DNA of 63,264 nt from Acidobacteriaceae bacterium (GCA_030038435.1 JASHOY010000219.1:1-63264); one strand, 5' to 3'; counted from the stretch's first letter, positions 37,889-48,087 are shown. Numbers and translations are program-made. The notes: generated from the letters alone by a model not told the origin.

Positions 37889-40800
37889 TCAGCGGGATGA
37901 TCCGGTGCTTTTCAAGTCGCAGCGCAAGCAGCGGCGGCACTCCTCCAGCGCTGCCTCCGAACTCAGACCGCATATCACCTCGTCCTGGGAGCGAACCCGG
38001 AACGCCGCGGGCAGCGAGCTGGAGCCGTGCCGGGTGCTGAGGCTCGGTTCGCCGGGCGCCTTTTGATCGAATGCGAAGGTTGGGAACAGCCGCTCCCAGC
38101 GGGCTGAGGGCAATTCCCCCGCCGCCAGTTTGCCGCTCATCAGGCGCTCGTCAATCTTGCGCGCCGCCTGCTTGCCGCCGCTCATGGCGTTGGACATATT
38201 CGAGGCGCCGGTGATCACGTCTCCGCCGGCATAAAATCCGGGACGGCTGGTCTCGAAGGTGAAACGGTCCACAACGATGGTGCCCTCTTCTTTCAGCTCG
38301 AGCCCTGAGGCGCGGCAAAAATCCTGGTCGAAGCTTTCGCCCACCGCCAGAATCACGCTTTCGCAATCGAAACGCCGCACCTCGTCGGTGGGAATCGGGC
38401 GCCGGCGGCCGGACTTGTCGTACTCGCCAAGCCGCGTTTTGACGATCTCAATGGCCTTCACGTTGCCTTCCGCGTCGCCCAGGATGCGATGCGGCGCGGC
38501 CAGGAATACGAATTGCACTCCTTCATCCTCGGCCGCCTGAATCTCCTCGTCGATGGCGGGCATGTCATTGCGCTCGCGCCGGTAAAGGATGGTCACGGCC
38601 GCGCCCAGGCGCAACGCCGTGCGCGCGGAATCGATGGCCGCGTTGCCGCCCCCGATTACGGTGACGCGCGGTCCGATCGCGACTGGATCGTGCCCAGCCA
38701 CGGAGGCTAGAAACGGAAGCGCCGGATAGACACCCTTCAACTCCGTTCCCGGCAGATAAAGCCACGATTCCTTCCAGGTCCCGATGGAAATGAAGACCGC
38801 GTCGAAGGCGCTGGAAAGGTCGTTTAACGTCTGATCAAAGCCCACACGCGAGTTGAAGACCATCTTCACACCGGCGGCTTCGATCAGATCCAGCTCGCGG
38901 CGCAGAACTGCTTTGGGCAAGCGGTATTCGGGAATCGCGAAGCGGAGCATTCCCCCGGCTTCGGCGCGCTCCTCGAAGACCGTCACCTCGTGCCCCAGCA
39001 TGGCGAGATAAAATGCCGCAGTCAGCCCCGTCGGCCCCGATCCCGCCACCGCAACTTTATGCCCGGTGGGCGGCAGCTTTTGCCCCAGAACGCGCTCTCG
39101 CACGCGCTGAAAATGCTCTGACTGATATACCTCGTCGGCGACATAGCGATGCACCTCGCGCATATTTACCGCTTCGTCGAAGGACTGGCGGCGGCAACGG
39201 CTGTCGCAGGGATGCTGGCAAACCCGGCCCGTCGACGCGGGCAGCGGATTGTCGAGAACAATCGAAACAAATGCGTCCTCCAGCCTTCCCTCGCGGAGAA
39301 GCTCAAGAAAGCGCGGTATGTTCATGCGCAGCGGACAACTGTTTTCGCAGGGCGAAAGCGCCAGCTCCTGGCAGACGCCCGAAGTGCACCGCCGCGCCAG
39401 AATATGATCTTCGTACTCATTCCGGAAGTGGCGAATGGTGGTGAGCACGGGATTAGGCGCAGACTGCCCCAGCGCGCACAGCGAGCAGTCGCGGATCATC
39501 CGGCCCAGTTCGTCCAGCGCATCCAGGTCCTCCGGCGTTCCGCGGCCCTCGGTAACGGCGTTGAGAATGCGCAGCGCCTTGTCAAGGCCGACGCGACAGG
39601 GAACGCATTTGCCGCAGGACTCTGAATGCGTGAACTCGATGAAGTAGCGCGCCACATCCACCATGCAATTGTCTTCGTCGAGCACCACCATGCCGCCCGA
39701 ACCCATGATGGAGCCGATCTGCGCCAGGTTTTCATAGTCCACCGGCGTCTCAAACATCTCGGCGGGAATACAGCCTCCTGAAGGCCCGCCGGTCTGCACC
39801 GCTTTCACCCGCCGGCCGGCCACTGCGCCTTCCCCAATGTCGTAAATGAAGCTCTTCAACGGCGTGCCCAGCGGCATTTCCACCAGGCCGGTATTCTGCA
39901 CTTTGCCCACCAGCGAAAAAACTTTGGTGCCGGCGCTCTTGGCGCTGCCGGTCTCGGCAAACCACCCCGCTCCGCGCGTGATGATGGGGGCAACGTTGTA
40001 CCAGGTCTCGACATTGTTGATGTTCGTCGGCCGTCCCCACAGTCCCCGCTGCGCAGGATAGGGCGGCCGCGGGCGGGGCCGTCCCGCGAAGCCCTCCAAT
40101 GAGGCAATCAGAGCCGTCTCCTCGCCGCAGACGAAAGCTCCCGCCCCCTGCACCAGTTCGATATCGAAATCGAAGCCGCGGCCCAGGATATTTTTTCCCA
40201 GCAGCCCGTAAACGCGCGCTTCTTCAATCGCCCGCGTCAACCTCCGCACCGCCAGCGGATACTCCGCACGGACGTAGATGATCCCCTCCGCCGCGCCCAT
40301 GGCGAAGGCGCCGATGATCATGCCTTCGAGCAGCGAATGCGGATCGCCTTCGATCTCATTGCGATTCATGTACGCGCCCGGATCGCCCTCGTCGGCGTTG
40401 CAGATTACGTACTTCTTATCCGCGCGCGCCCTGGCCAGGAAGTCCCACTTATTGCCGGTGAGAAATCCCGCGCCGCCGCGGCCGCGCAGCCGCGATGCCT
40501 TGATCTGCTCGACGACGGAATCGGCACGGTTGTCGATGAGCACCTTGTAGAGCGCCTGGTAACCGCCTACGGCAATGTACTCCTCGATGTCGGAGGGATC
40601 GATCATGCCGCAATTGCGCAAAACGATCTTCTTCTGGCCCTTGAAAAACGGAATCTCGTTCCACTGCGGAATCTTCGGGTAGCCTTGCCCGTAATGCAGG
40701 TGCGAGGTGATGTAATCCCACTCTTCAATCTTGCAGTAGACAAGATCGGCGGGCATCGCCTGCGCGCAGATCCCTTCCAGAATGCGCGCCGCATCGTTCA

Positions 40801-41077
40801 CCTGCACCCGCCGCAATAAGACTAGCGGATTGCCGGGGAGGCGCACCCCTACGATCGGCTCCTGATGACACGCGCCGAAACAGCCCACCCCCGTTAGCAA
40901 AACCTCCAGACCTCGGGCCTGAACAGTCTCATTCAAGGCGTGAAACACTTCTTCTGCGCCATTGCCGCGTCCGCATGTGCCCATGCCCACGGTGATGCGG
41001 GGAACTGCCGGCATCAGCTTTGCCGAGCCGGCTTCGCGCACCGCGTTGAACGCGGCGATATCTTCAATGCGCGGCAT
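37889..41077 (-). CDS. NuoF/HoxF-like NADH dehydrogenase fused to a GltD-like NADPH-binding unit
   Basis: 1062 residues, about twice normal HoxF. Parts in order: a thioredoxin-like [2Fe-2S] domain (1-120; CGRGN near 35, then [12 protein letters not shown] near 64-74), the NuoF core with NADH/FMN motifs ([14 protein letters not shown] near 195, [14 protein letters not shown] near 225), SLBB domain, and a [4Fe-4S] site ([11 protein letters not shown] near 490, with CSLC near 535). From about residue 560 a GltD/dihydropyrimidine-dehydrogenase-like unit follows: cysteines in CENSCPL and [14 protein letters not shown] motif [26 protein letters not shown] (near 660), NADPH-binding [22 protein letters not shown] (near 795) and closing [26 protein letters not shown]. 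So it can contact both NADH and NADPH. It overlaps the NuoE-like gene by 14 nt. Confidence 0.88.
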   Translation of the reverse strand: MPRIEDIAAFNAVREAGSAKLMPAVPRITVGMGTCGRGNGAEEVFHALNETVQARGLEVLLTGVGCFGACHQEPIVGVRLPGNPLVLLRRVQVNDAARILEGICAQAMPADLVYCKIEEWDYITSHLHYGQGYPKIPQWNEIPFFKGQKKIVLRNCGMIDPSDIEEYIAVGGYQALYKVLIDNRADSVVEQIKASRLRGRGGAGFLTGNKWDFLARARADKKYVICNADEGDPGAYMNRNEIEGDPHSLLEGMIIGAFAMGAAEGIIYVRAEYPLAVRRLTRAIEEARVYGLLGKNILGRGFDFDIELVQGAGAFVCGEETALIASLEGFAGRPRPRPPYPAQRGLWGRPTNINNVETWYNVAPIITRGAGWFAETGSAKSAGTKVFSLVGKVQNTGLVEMPLGTPLKSFIYDIGEGAVAGRRVKAVQTGGPSGGCIPAEMFETPVDYENLAQIGSIMGSGGMVVLDEDNCMVDVARYFIEFTHSESCGKCVPCRVGLDKALRILNAVTEGRGTPEDLDALDELGRMIRDCSLCALGQSAPNPVLTTIRHFRNEYEDHILARRCTSGVCQELALSPCENSCPLRMNIPRFLELLREGRLEDAFVSIVLDNPLPASTGRVCQHPCDSRCRRQSFDEAVNMREVHRYVADEVYQSEHFQRVRERVLGQKLPPTGHKVAVAGSGPTGLTAAFYLAMLGHEVTVFEERAEAGGMLRFAIPEYRLPKAVLRRELDLIEAAGVKMVFNSRVGFDQTLNDLSSAFDAVFISIGTWKESWLYLPGTELKGVYPALPFLASVAGHDPVAIGPRVTVIGGGNAAIDSARTALRLGAAVTILYRRERNDMPAIDEEIQAAEDEGVQFVFLAAPHRILGDAEGNVKAIEIVKTRLGEYDKSGRRRPIPTDEVRRFDCESVILAVGESFDQDFCRASGLELKEEGTIVVDRFTFETSRPGFYAGGDVITGASNMSNAMSGGKQAARKIDERLMSGKLAAGELPSARWERLFPTFAFDQKAPGEPSLSTRHGSSSLPAAFRVRSQDEVICGLSSEAALEECRRCLRCDLKSTGSSR

Positions 41078-41615
41078 CGCTGCCTCCCTTGAGCAGCCCT
41101 TTCACTTCGCGCTGCAATCCCCGCTCCGTCACGTGGCTCAAAATGCGGTGATTGACTTCAACCACCGGGGCCAGGGCGCACTGCCCGAAGCAGGCTACGG
41201 TACGGATCGTGAACCTGCGATCGCGCGTGGTCAGGGCCAGTTTGTCTGCCTTCAGAGTTTCGTCCAGTTCGTCTCCGCTCACCCCCAGGTCGAGGCAAAG
41301 CTTCTGCAGCAGGTCGCGCGATCCCCGCGTGTGGCAAGCCGTTCCGCGGCACACGCAAATCAGGTTGTCGCCCTGCGGAGTCAGGTTAAAGAGCGCATAA
41401 AAGCTCGCCGCGCTGAATATCCTGGCCGGCGGTATCGCGGTTTTTTCCGCAATGTATCGCAATGCCTCCATGGGCAGGAACTTGTGTGCATTGGCGGCTT
41501 GCACTGTTTCCAGAATTCCCAGCAGTGCGCCTGGATGACCCGCCGTACTCGCAACGGCCTGGTCAATCATCAGCTTGTCGCCTGCATCCAGGGCCTGAGA
41601 AGCGGCGCTATCCAT
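41064..41615 (-). CDS. NuoE/HoxE-like [2Fe-2S] subunit
   Basis: 183 residues; the 24-kDa subunit of NADH-linked diaphorases. A helical N-terminus (LLGILETVQAANAHKFLPMEALRYIAEKTAIPPARIFSAASFYALF, about 31-76), then thioredoxin-like fold with cluster ligands C89 and C94 (CRGTAC) and C142 and C146 (CFGQC). It is first in a three-gene operon: it overlaps the NuoF-fusion by 14 nt, which in turn abuts the HoxU-like gene. Together they form a soluble NADH-oxidising electron-transfer module. No Shine-Dalgarno stronger than a few G residues was found at ATG 41615. Confidence 0.9.
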   Translation of the reverse strand: MDSAASQALDAGDKLMIDQAVASTAGHPGALLGILETVQAANAHKFLPMEALRYIAEKTAIPPARIFSAASFYALFNLTPQGDNLICVCRGTACHTRGSRDLLQKLCLDLGVSGDELDETLKADKLALTTRDRRFTIRTVACFGQCALAPVVEVNHRILSHVTERGLQREVKGLLKGGSDAAH

Positions 41616-42121
41616 AACGCCTCCGCTTTTGCGCGCCGCATAGAGGCACGCGCGGTTGGTAAGTTCCGGTGGTTCCGCGAAAACGCATCTGCCGAACCGT
41701 TTCCACTCCGCAATGCAAGCGCAGGCGCAGCACTACGAAGAAAATCGCCGACCGCCGCGTTGCTTTTCTCTTCCGGCCAGTCAGATAGCGCACTCCGAAG
41801 CGCGCATCCCGCAGCATCCTGGCCGGATAACCCTTTCCGAACTTTGATCCTTGCGGCGAATCTAGAGATGTGCCTGGAATCACAGCCGCCTGTGACGGCA
41901 ACAGGGATGCCGCCAGCCCCGCGGCCACGAAGCTTCAGGATCAGGTTGTAGCCCGTTTCAACTCCGAGACGGAAATCGGTCCAGGGGGCGTATGATTCTG
42001 TTGTCCGCGTGAAAAAGTTTACATTCTCGCTATTGCTGGTTCGAATGGCAGCGCTTTGCTGAAGCGCGGGCCATTCGAGGAGTGTATCTCGCGCCCATGA
42101 CGCCTCGGGGTTGACTGTCCA
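41616..42121. other. Intergenic region between divergent genes
   Basis: About 506 bases separating the NuoE-like gene (minus) and the DUF4965 gene (plus). It should hold promoters for both. A 215-codon minus-strand frame (41570-42217) crosses it but overlaps both neighbours and has no family features. No repeat or RNA recognised. Confidence 0.5.
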
Positions 42122-44266
42122 ATGAAATTGGAATCCGAAATGAATGATCCTCGTTCCGCAGGCAAGGTTCTGCTTTGCTTCGCTCTGTTTTTGATCGCCG
42201 CCTTCACCTCCGCGCAAGCACCTTCGCAGAGCCTCCAGCTAGCATTCCGTCCGCCTGCCGTTCCGCTCGTGGCCCACGATCCCTATTTCAGCGTCTGGTC
42301 CATGTACGACCATCTGACCGATGGCCCTACCCGCCACTGGACGGGAGTTCCGCAACAGCTATGCGGCCTGGTCCGCATCGACGGCAAAAACTATCGTTTT
42401 CTTGGCGTGACGGACCGGGGTGAGGAGGCGGTTCCGGCGCTGCAACAGAAGAGCCTCGTCGTTACCCCGACGCACACCATCGCCGTGATGACCAATTCCG
42501 AGATTCAGCTTCGCGTCGAATTCATGAACCCCTTGTTGCCCGAGGACATGGAGTTGATGTCCCGGCCCGTCACCTATCTGCGCTGGGACGTGAAATCTCT
42601 CGATGGCCGCCAACACAACGTGACCCTGTACCTCGATGCATCCGGCAATCTCGCCGTCAACGACCCCGGCGAGCAAGTCACCTGGTCTCGCGACGCCATC
42701 AAGGGCCTGAACCTGCTGCGCATCGGCAGCCAGGCACAGCCTGTTCTCCAGCGCTTTGGAGACAATGTCCGCATTGATTGGGGCTGGTTCTATATCGCCG
42801 TTCCCCAGGATGAGCAGGCGCAGATCGCGGCCGGCAATCTGAGTTATAGAAATGATTTCCTTGAGACTGGCCAGCTTCCGGCATCCGACGATCTCGAGTT
42901 TCCGCGCACCCCGCAAAGTCATTATCCGCCGCCGCCCACGCTCGACGTCGCCCTGCCGCTGGGCAATGTCGGTCCCGCTTCGGTCTCCCGCCACATTCTC
43001 CTCGCTTACAACGACATCTATTCCGTGGAATATATGAATCGGAAACTGCGCCCTTACTGGCGCAAGCAGTTCCCGACTTTCGCGGCGATGCTGCAGGCGG
43101 CCGAGCGGCAGTATCCGGAGTTGGAAATCCGCACCCGCAAGTTTGACTCTGATCTCCAGGCCGATCTCACCCGCGCCGGTGGTCCCGAGTACGCCGACAT
43201 AGCCACCCTGGCTTTTCAGCAGGCCATTGCCGCGCAGAAACTTGTAGAAGACGCCGACGGCACTCCTTACTTCATGCCCAAAGAGGATTTCAGCAACGGA
43301 TCCATATCCACCGTCGATGTGATCTATCCTTCGTCGCCGATGTTTCTTCTGCTCAACCCAAAGCTCGTCCAGGCGCAGTTGGAGCCGGTGCTGCGCTATG
43401 CGGAAATGCCGCGATGGAAGTTTCCTTTCGCGCCGCATGATCTTGGTGTCTATCCGCTGGCAAACGGCCAGCAATATGGCGGCGGCGAAATAAGTGAAGT
43501 GAATCAGATGCCCGTCGAAGAATCGGGGAACATGCTCATCCTCGTCGCCGCCGTGGAGCACGCCGAAGGCAACGCCGATTTTGCCAAGCGCTATTGGCCT
43601 CTGCTCACGCAGTGGGCAGAGTATCTCAAGGCGAAAGGACTCGATCCCGCCAACCAGCTTTGCACCGACGACTTCGCCGGCCATCTTGCCCACAACGCCA
43701 ATCTTTCCATCAAGGCCATTGAGGCGCTCGGCGCTTACGCCCAGTTAGCCGCTGAACTTCACCAGACGCCGGTCGCGCACCAATACCGGACCCTGGCAGA
43801 GTCCATGGCTCAGCAGTGGGTGAAGATGGCCGACGACGGCGATCACTATCGTCTCGCCTTCGACAAGCCGGGCACTTGGAGCCAGAAATACAACCTCGTA
43901 TGGGATAACATCCTCGGCCTACATCTTTTTCCTGGCGATGTAAGTTCGCGTGAAATAGCCTTCTATTTAAAGCATATGAACCAGTACGGTCTGCCTCTCG
44001 ACAATCGCGCCACTTATACCAAACTTGACTGGGAGTTATGGACGGCCACTTTGACCGATCAACCCCAGGATTTCCGTACCATGGTCCATGGCGTCTTTGA
44101 ATTCCTGAATCACACCCCAGACCGCGTGCCCATGACCGACTGGTACGACACCATCACCGCAAAAAAGGTGGGCTTCCAGGCGCGTTCCGTCGTTGGCGGC
44201 GTTTACATCAAGATGCTCGCGGACCCCTCGCTTTGGAAAAAGTGGGCATCGCAAACTAATCCCTAG
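42122..44266 (+). CDS. Secreted glutaminase-A-like protein (DUF4965/DUF1793)
   Basis: 714 residues with a signal peptide (hydrophobic LLCFALFLIAAFTSAQA, about 17-33). The mature protein follows the GtaA-type order: an N-terminal beta region opening PPAVPLVAHDPYFSVWSMYDHLTDGPTRHWTG (about 44-75), a middle DUF4965-type part (LAFQQAIAAQKLVEDADGTPYFMPKEDFSNGSISTVDVIYPSSPMFLLLNP, about 363-415) and a six-hairpin-like helical C-terminus (EESGNMLILVAAVEHAEGN, DDFAGHLAHNANLSIKAIEALGAYA, about 465-545). Fungal and bacterial homologues hydrolyse glutamine or act on glycans; activity here is not assured. ATG 42122 or ATG 42140 could be the start; neither has a strong Shine-Dalgarno. Confidence 0.8.
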   Translation: MKLESEMNDPRSAGKVLLCFALFLIAAFTSAQAPSQSLQLAFRPPAVPLVAHDPYFSVWSMYDHLTDGPTRHWTGVPQQLCGLVRIDGKNYRFLGVTDRGEEAVPALQQKSLVVTPTHTIAVMTNSEIQLRVEFMNPLLPEDMELMSRPVTYLRWDVKSLDGRQHNVTLYLDASGNLAVNDPGEQVTWSRDAIKGLNLLRIGSQAQPVLQRFGDNVRIDWGWFYIAVPQDEQAQIAAGNLSYRNDFLETGQLPASDDLEFPRTPQSHYPPPPTLDVALPLGNVGPASVSRHILLAYNDIYSVEYMNRKLRPYWRKQFPTFAAMLQAAERQYPELEIRTRKFDSDLQADLTRAGGPEYADIATLAFQQAIAAQKLVEDADGTPYFMPKEDFSNGSISTVDVIYPSSPMFLLLNPKLVQAQLEPVLRYAEMPRWKFPFAPHDLGVYPLANGQQYGGGEISEVNQMPVEESGNMLILVAAVEHAEGNADFAKRYWPLLTQWAEYLKAKGLDPANQLCTDDFAGHLAHNANLSIKAIEALGAYAQLAAELHQTPVAHQYRTLAESMAQQWVKMADDGDHYRLAFDKPGTWSQKYNLVWDNILGLHLFPGDVSSREIAFYLKHMNQYGLPLDNRATYTKLDWELWTATLTDQPQDFRTMVHGVFEFLNHTPDRVPMTDWYDTITAKKVGFQARSVVGGVYIKMLADPSLWKKWASQTNP

Positions 44267-44557
44267 CTCTATGATCGCCTTGCCCTCCCACAGCGGGTGC
44301 CCGCGGGCACGATTCCGGGACCTGGGATTCGCAGTCCCTTTGTCCAAAATCATTCCAGGAATGACCTGCCGTTTCCGCAAATCGTACTACGCGGGTATTC
44401 GCATCCTGCATGGTCGATGCGGAGACAGAACCGCGCCCTGCGATGATATTCTTCCCTTGCCGCACCGCGCAGTGGCCTGACCTCTGCAGGCGCCACAGCG
44501 GAAAGAAGGCCCTACGGCGGCTCAGTCTTCATTCATACACCGCGAGAGGAACCCCGT

Positions 44558-45721
44558 TTGCGCATCGTTGAAATTCGTGAGAAAACAGCGCCGATTTCAT
44601 CTGCCATCGCCAATGCCTATATTGATTTTTCGCGCATGACCTGTTCCCTGGTCGCCGTGGTTACGGATGTCCGCCGCGACGGCCGCACCGTCGTCGGCTA
44701 CGGCTTCAATTCCAACGGCCGCTACGGGCAGGGCGGCCTCATCCGCGAGCGCTTCGCTCCCCGCCTGCGCGAGGCCGATCCCCAAGCGCTGCTCAATGAC
44801 GCCGGAGACAACCTCGATCCCGACCGCGTCTGGGCCGCGATGATGCGCAATGAGAAGCCTGGCGGCCACGGCGAGCGTTCCGTCGCCGTGGGCACCATCG
44901 ACATGGCGGTCTGGGATGCGGTAGCCAAAATCGCCGGCAAGCCGCTCTTTCGCCTCCTCGCCGAGCGCCACGGACTCGAGGCCGACCCTCGCGTTTTCGT
45001 CTACGCCGCCGGCGGATACTACTATCCGGGCAAGGACCTCAGCGCCCTGCGCGCGGAGATGCGCAGCTATCTCGACCGCGGATATAACGTCGTCAAGATG
45101 AAAATCGGCGGTGTGCCCATCGACGACGATCGCCGCCGCATCGAAGCCGTGCTCGGGGAGATCAGCGGCCAGGCTCGTCTCGCCGTCGACGCCAATGGCC
45201 GCTTCGATCTCGAAACCGCCATCGCCTACGCGAAGATGCTTCGCGACTACCCGCTGTTCTGGTATGAAGAAGCCGGCGATCCGCTCGATTACGCGCTTCA
45301 GGCTGCGCTCGCCGAGTTCTACCCGGGCCCCATGGCCACCGGCGAAAATCTATTCAGCCATCAGGACGCGCGCAACCTGCTTCGCTACGGCGGCATGCGT
45401 CCCGATCGCGACTGGCTGCAATTCGATTGCGCGCTCGCCTACGGCCTTTGCGAATATCAGCGCACGCTCAGGGAGTTGCATACCGCCGGCTGGTCGCCGC
45501 GTCGCTGCGTTCCTCACGGTGGCCACCAGATGTCGCTCAACATCGCCGCGGGCCTGGGCCTTGGCGGCAACGAAAGTTATCCCGATCTCTTCCAGCCCTA
45601 TGGCGGATTCCCCGACGGTGTGCGCGTCGAAGGAGGCCACATCGTCATGCCCGACCTGCCCGGTATCGGCTTCGAAGGTAAAAGCGATCTTATCCGCGTA
45701 ATGCGGGAATTAGCGGAGTAA
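44558..45721 (+). CDS. tarD: D-tartrate dehydratase (enolase superfamily)
   Basis: 387 residues. It dehydrates D-tartrate to oxaloacetate in the cytoplasm. Catalytic lysine pair in VVKMKIGG (K180, K182), metal ligands D211 (VDANGRFDLETA), E237 or E238 (WYEEAGDPLDYALQ) and E263 (TGENLFSHQDARNLLRYGGM), and the general-acid histidine in VPHGGHQMSLNIAAGLGLGGNESYPDLFQPYGGFPDGV (H320 region). The long matching stretches are those of rhizobial TarD rather than other mandelate-racemase-group enzymes. TTG 44558 follows GAGAGG. It is 7 nt upstream of a dicarboxylate carrier, so uptake and first catabolic step are co-expressed. Confidence 0.9.
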   Translation: MRIVEIREKTAPISSAIANAYIDFSRMTCSLVAVVTDVRRDGRTVVGYGFNSNGRYGQGGLIRERFAPRLREADPQALLNDAGDNLDPDRVWAAMMRNEKPGGHGERSVAVGTIDMAVWDAVAKIAGKPLFRLLAERHGLEADPRVFVYAAGGYYYPGKDLSALRAEMRSYLDRGYNVVKMKIGGVPIDDDRRRIEAVLGEISGQARLAVDANGRFDLETAIAYAKMLRDYPLFWYEEAGDPLDYALQAALAEFYPGPMATGENLFSHQDARNLLRYGGMRPDRDWLQFDCALAYGLCEYQRTLRELHTAGWSPRRCVPHGGHQMSLNIAAGLGLGGNESYPDLFQPYGGFPDGVRVEGGHIVMPDLPGIGFEGKSDLIRVMRELAE

Positions 45722-45728
45722 TGCGCGG

Positions 45729-47045
45729 ATGACGCTGCCCACCAGCAATCGCGAGCCTAAGCGCCGGCCATTGCTGGGGCCGCTGTGGCTGCAGGTGATT
45801 GTCGCCATCGGCCTCGGCGCTGCCGTGGGCAGCCTCTTTCCCCACACAGCCGACAAGCTCAAGCCGCTGGGCGACGGCTTCATCCGGCTCATCACCATGA
45901 CCCTCGGCCCCATCATCTTCTGCAGTGTGGTTCTGGGCATCGCCCGCATGGGCGACCTCAAAGAAGTGGGCCGGGTCGGCGTCAAGGCGCTGCTTTACTT
46001 CGAAGTCGTCTCATCGATTTCGCTGCTTCTGGGCCTCGTCGCCATTGACGTTCTTCACCCCGGCCGCGGCATGAACATCGACGCAACCACCCTCGACGGC
46101 CACGCCGTCGCCGCTTATGCCGCCACCGCGCAAAGCCACTCCAGTTTCGTCGCGTTTCTGCTCAACATGATCCCCGGCAGCATGGTTGGCGCCTTCACCG
46201 GCCACAACATGCTGCAGATTATTCTCATCGGTGTTCTGTTCGGGCTGGCGCTCTCGCAATTTCGCGCTCAAGCCGGGCCTCTTGTAGACCTGCTCGAACT
46301 CATCCTGCGCGCCATGTTCGCAATCGTGGGCTTCATCATGCTGCTGGCCCCCATCGGAGCGTTCGGCGCCATGGCTTACAGCGTGGGCCAATACGGCCTG
46401 GGCAGCCTCGTACAGATGGCCGAATTTACCGGAGAGGTCTGGCTGGTGGCGCTGCTCTTCGTCGTCGTCATCCTCGGGCTCATCGCCCGCTTCGCCAGCT
46501 TCAGCCTCTTCAAGCTGATCCGCTTTATCGCCGAAGAACTGCTGATCACCTTCGGCACGTCGTCTTCGGAAGCGGTGCTGGCTCCGCTCATGCTCAAGCT
46601 CGAGCAACTGGGCTGCGAAAGAGGCATCGTGGGCATGGTCATGCCCGCCGGTTACACCTTCAATGCCGACGGCACTTCCATCTATCTCAGCATGGGCGCC
46701 ATCTTTATTGCGCAGGCGACCAACACCCATCTCGGCCTGCGCCAGCAGATCGTCATTCTGCTGGTACTCATGCTGATGTCGAAAGGTTCCGCCGGCGTCG
46801 CCGGCGCCGGATTTGTCACCCTGGCGGCGACCCTTGCCACCATGCACACCGTTCCCGCCGCCGGCCTGGTCTTGCTGCTTGGCGTTGAACGTCTCGTCAA
46901 CGCCGCCCGCGCCATCGTCAATGTCATCGGCAATTGTGTGGCAACCATTGTGGTCGCGCGATGGGAAAAGGCCTTCGACGCGGAGCGCGCGGCAAATATG
47001 CTGAATCGCGCCGCATGGCTGAAGAGGACGGTAGCAAGTCATTAG
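45729..47045 (+). CDS. dctA: DctA-like dicarboxylate:cation symporter
   Basis: 438 residues of the DAACS (glutamate/C4-dicarboxylate) family, with about eight membrane helices and two re-entrant loops. Family marks include GDGFIRLITMTLGPIIFCSVVLGIA (about 48-72), the serine-rich re-entrant loop TFGTSSSEAVLAPLMLKLE near 276-295, PAGYTFNADGTSIYLSMGAIFIAQA near 306-330 and the C-terminal VERLVNAARAIVNVIGNCVATIVVARWE. It imports C4 dicarboxylates with protons or sodium. The start is 7 nt after the tarD stop, so tartrate is the expected substrate here by context. It converges on the alcohol dehydrogenase gene. Confidence 0.92.
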   Translation: MTLPTSNREPKRRPLLGPLWLQVIVAIGLGAAVGSLFPHTADKLKPLGDGFIRLITMTLGPIIFCSVVLGIARMGDLKEVGRVGVKALLYFEVVSSISLLLGLVAIDVLHPGRGMNIDATTLDGHAVAAYAATAQSHSSFVAFLLNMIPGSMVGAFTGHNMLQIILIGVLFGLALSQFRAQAGPLVDLLELILRAMFAIVGFIMLLAPIGAFGAMAYSVGQYGLGSLVQMAEFTGEVWLVALLFVVVILGLIARFASFSLFKLIRFIAEELLITFGTSSSEAVLAPLMLKLEQLGCERGIVGMVMPAGYTFNADGTSIYLSMGAIFIAQATNTHLGLRQQIVILLVLMLMSKGSAGVAGAGFVTLAATLATMHTVPAAGLVLLLGVERLVNAARAIVNVIGNCVATIVVARWEKAFDAERAANMLNRAAWLKRTVASH

Positions 47046-47071
47046 CCATAGCAGTCGGGTCCTGCCACGTT

Positions 47072-48064
47072 TTAGAGAAGGATGACCACGGAGCCACCTG
47101 CAGTCTCGTGTTTCACCGCGCTCAGCGCCCGGTTCGCGTCTTCCAGGGAAAAGGTGACCGTAGCGGGGTGAAAGTCGAGTTCCTTTACCAGGGCAAGAAA
47201 GTCGCGCGCGTCCTGTCGCGTCACATTCGCTACGCTGCGCATCTGCCGCTCGCCCCACAGCAACGTATCGTAGTCGAAGGCGGGAATCTGGTCGACGTGA
47301 ATGGCATTGATGGCTACAACCCCGCCCTTGCGCAAAGCTGATAAGGCGGCGATGACGACCTTTCCGCTGGGAGCGAAAGTGATGGCGCGGTCCAGCGCCG
47401 TCGGAGGCTTTGCATCCTCCGCGCCCACCCACGTCGCGCCCGCCGCTTCCGCCGCCGCGCGATGTTGTTCGCCACGCGTAACAACATAAACTGCACAATC
47501 CCACGCCTGCAGGATGCGAATCGCCAGCGAGGCCGAACTTCCAAACCCGTAAAGTCCTACGCGTTCCCCGCGTTCTACCCCCGCAACCCGCAGGCTGCGA
47601 AACCCGATGATCCCGGCGCAGAGCAGCGGCGCAATTTGCCTGGCTTCAAGGCTCTGGGGAAGGGGAAACGCAAAATCGGCGCGCACGCGGGCATATTCTG
47701 CATAGCCGCCGTCGATGGAGTAGCCCGTGAATACAGGGTGATCGCAGAGGTTCTCCATGGCGTGGCGGCAAAACCAGCAGTCGCCGTCTACGCCCCCGAG
47801 CCAGGAGACCCCGGCGCGCGCTCCCAGCGGCAACTCCGGCGTAGCTCCCTCCACAACTTCGCCCACAATCTGATGCCCAGGCACGAGGCGTGGCAGAACC
47901 GGTTTGAGGTCGCCCTCTACAATGTGCAGGTCAGTGCGGCAGACTCCGCACGCAATCACTCTCAGCAGCAATTCGCCCGCTCTTACCTGTGGCCGGGGAT
48001 GGTCTTCCAGCGTCAGCCAATCGCCCCCCCTGGCAAGCTTCGAATCAAAAACGGCGACTCGCAT
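47072..48064 (-). CDS. Zinc-dependent alcohol dehydrogenase (AdhA-like)
   Basis: 330 residues of the medium-chain dehydrogenase family. Catalytic zinc ligands in ACGVCRTDLH (near 38-47) and PGHQIVGEV (near 63-71); structural-zinc region with cysteines in GDCWFCRHAMENLC (near 93-106). Cofactor loop GLYGFGSSASLAIRILQAW near 168-186 replaces the usual GxGGxG with GFGSSA. NAD(P)-dependent alcohol/aldehyde oxidoreductase; substrate unknown. Same-strand neighbour is the AsmA-like gene 23 nt upstream, so they may be co-transcribed. A second such enzyme lies at 61365. Confidence 0.87.
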   Translation of the reverse strand: MRVAVFDSKLARGGDWLTLEDHPRPQVRAGELLLRVIACGVCRTDLHIVEGDLKPVLPRLVPGHQIVGEVVEGATPELPLGARAGVSWLGGVDGDCWFCRHAMENLCDHPVFTGYSIDGGYAEYARVRADFAFPLPQSLEARQIAPLLCAGIIGFRSLRVAGVERGERVGLYGFGSSASLAIRILQAWDCAVYVVTRGEQHRAAAEAAGATWVGAEDAKPPTALDRAITFAPSGKVVIAALSALRKGGVVAINAIHVDQIPAFDYDTLLWGERQMRSVANVTRQDARDFLALVKELDFHPATVTFSLEDANRALSAVKHETAGGSVVILL

Positions 48065-48087
48065 CGCCTCTCCTCCGTGTGCCGCTG

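Noticed and set aside
37149-41615. Calling the operon a NAD-reducing [NiFe] hydrogenase
   Set aside because: HoxY and HoxH are missing from the operon and the middle subunit is fused to a GltD-like unit.
42030-42055. GGTTCGAAT resembling a tRNA T-loop
   Set aside because: No cloverleaf can be drawn around it; acceptor and anticodon stems are absent.
41570-42217. A 215-codon frame in the gap before the DUF4965 gene
   Set aside because: Overlaps both neighbours and has no family-like content.
42359-43693. A 444-codon minus-strand frame
   Set aside because: Antisense to the DUF4965 gene, which has a signal peptide and family motifs.
46011-47504. A 497-codon minus-strand frame across dctA and the dehydrogenase
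   Set aside because: Runs through two real genes on different strands; composition rich in Gly, Asp, Glu, His without domains.
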